From positions 73,599-137,598 of the forward strand of contig CALJUX010000081.1 of NCBI GenBank assembly GCA_937978655.1: a stretch of DNA of 64,000 nt. Reading direction: 5' to 3'. Under the pieces are notes generated by a model. The model was not told where the DNA came from. It worked only from the letters and a program-made list of their open reading frames with translations, and searched no databases. Below are positions 63,081-64,000 of the stretch, piece by piece. The position numbers and the translations under genes are program-made. Source of the stretch: an uncultured Chromatiaceae bacterium. GTDB taxonomy: Bacteria > Pseudomonadota > Gammaproteobacteria > Enterobacterales > Alteromonadaceae. How positions within the stretch are numbered: the stretch's first letter is position 1; each line of letters opens with the position of its first letter.

Positions 63081-63954
63081 ATGTTTCAAGTAGTTGTTAT
63101 CGGTATCAATCCGTCATTGCAAAGTCTGGTCCGGCATTTGTGTCTGGAAAAGGCGCATCTGTGGCAGTGCCGGTTTTTTCCGACGGTCGGCAGTTATCTG
63201 CAGGCACCACGGCTGGACAGTCAGATTGATTTACTCATTTTTGATGGTCTGAGTACCAATGCCAGCCTGGAAGACAAGCGGCTGGTGTGTTTTCAGGCGC
63301 CGCTGGCACTGCGGATTATTCTGACCGATCCGACGCATGACGATGTGGTACTGGGGCATTTAAGCCATTTCCACAGTTTTATCGGCAATGAACTGCACAC
63401 CGAACATCTGCAGCAGCTGTTTGCCAATGCGGCCCGGCTCAGCGAACTGGCGATTGGTGAACAGGAGCGGCGGCTGGTTGGCGGTTTAATCGATTTTCCG
63501 CAGCTGCCGTCGTTGCTCAGCAGCCTGGACAAACAGCTGGCTGAGCCGAGTGTCAGTTCTGCTGCGGTGGCTGGTTTGGTCAGTCAGGACCCTTTGGTCG
63601 TATCCAGACTGTTCCAGCTGATCAATTCGCCTTACATGGGGTTTGTCAGCGAAACCTGGAATCTGGAAGTAGCGATCAGCCGGTTGGGGTATCAGAGCCT
63701 GCGCAGTCTGGTGGTGGTCCTGGCGATGAAAGGCGGGAATGTCGGGACCGCGCAGCAAGCGGAATATCAGACGGTGCTGGATCAGGTACTGAACCAGGCG
63801 GGGCAAGCCCGCAGTTATGCCCGCAGCTCCGGTTTTAACCGGGTACTGCAGGATCAGGTGTTTATTGCGGCGTTATTAAGCGGTTTTGGCAAGCTGGTAT
63901 TGCTGCAAAATGGCCGCGAAGCCGGTGATGCCGAGTTATGTGAACAAAACCCGG
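63081..63954 (+). CDS. HDOD-domain signalling protein, 3'-truncated
   Basis: The ATG at 63081 has GGAGAG 9 nt upstream. Residues 1-110 (VVVIGINPSLQSLVRHL, IDLLIFDG) look like a degenerate response-regulator receiver. The HDOD domain starts near 140 (IDFPQLPSLLSSLDKQLAEP, VSQDPLVVSRLFQLINSPYMG, AISRLGYQSLRSLVVVLAM). HDOD proteins act in cyclic-di-GMP and stress signalling. The true sequence ends at about 63954; what follows is adapter, so the last residues read from the raw frame (GRASCRERV) are artefact. Confidence 0.85.
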
Positions 63955-64000
63955 AGATCGGAAGAGCGTCGTGTAGGGAAAGAGTGTAGATCTCGGTGGT
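63955..64000. other. Illumina adapter contamination
   Basis: From AGATCGGAAGAGC onward the sequence equals the reverse complement of the Illumina TruSeq universal adapter, through GTGTAGGGAAAGAGTG and AGATCTCGGTGGT. It is not genomic DNA. Confidence 0.98.

Overview
The window looks like a chromosomal segment of an aerobic gammaproteobacterium of the Alteromonadales/Chromatiales type (Rheinheimera- or Alishewanella-like). This is inferred from the gene families: four large TonB-dependent receptors, a pectin/galacturonate cluster, a GH109 enzyme, an XRE-DUF3612 regulator, and a sedentary integron next to a fused 2-oxoacid dehydrogenase E1. Most of the window is visibly GC-rich; 46.8-51.9 kb is clearly AT-richer. 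The last 46 bases are Illumina adapter, so the right edge is a contig end and not biology.

Layout. 0-4.2 kb: a 5'-cut metzincin protease, a Tat-exported GH109 enzyme and a membrane protein. 4.4-8.2 kb: a TonB receptor, a methyltransferase and a cupin. 8.3-17.1 kb: two TonB receptors with Fur-box-like sequences upstream, a DUF2798-DUF2938-LysR trio, and a DUF3325-DUF3649-PepSY membrane operon divergent from the second receptor. 17.2-31.3 kb: pectin use, with a GH28 galacturonidase, then uxaA-uxaC-uxuB-like-eda-kdgK-gapN, then a 1027-aa TonB receptor coupled to a PL10 pectate lyase. 31.4-34.7 kb: a membrane LytTR regulator divergent from a secreted S33 hydrolase, with LytTR-type direct repeats between them. 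34.8-37.5 kb: two paralogous periplasmic solute-binding proteins around a c-type cytochrome. 37.6-45.5 kb: a LysR regulator, an inserted lipoprotein gene, and an operon of gcdH, a fused E1 and an acyltransferase. 45.6-51.9 kb: an integron with integrase on the minus strand and at least nine attC sites on the plus strand, carrying small mostly unknown genes. 52.2-64.0 kb: GNAT, patatin-like lipase, SSS symporter, matrixin-like protease, XRE-DUF3612 regulator, membrane alpha/beta hydrolase and a truncated HDOD gene.

How genes work together. Pectate is cut by PL10, oligomers enter through the 27-30 kb receptor, GH28 releases galacturonate, and UxaC, a mannitol-dehydrogenase-family reductase, UxaA, KdgK and Eda convert it to pyruvate and glyceraldehyde 3-phosphate. 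GapN then oxidises the latter with NADPH yield. Two near-identical palindromes of the LacI-family type (centre ACCGGT) lie upstream of the GH28 gene and of the receptor-lyase pair and may co-regulate them. The gcdH operon points to glutaryl-CoA oxidation controlled by the divergent LysR protein, whose operator has been duplicated around an inserted gene.

Limits: all family names come from reading motifs by eye; no search, alignment score or composition was computed.
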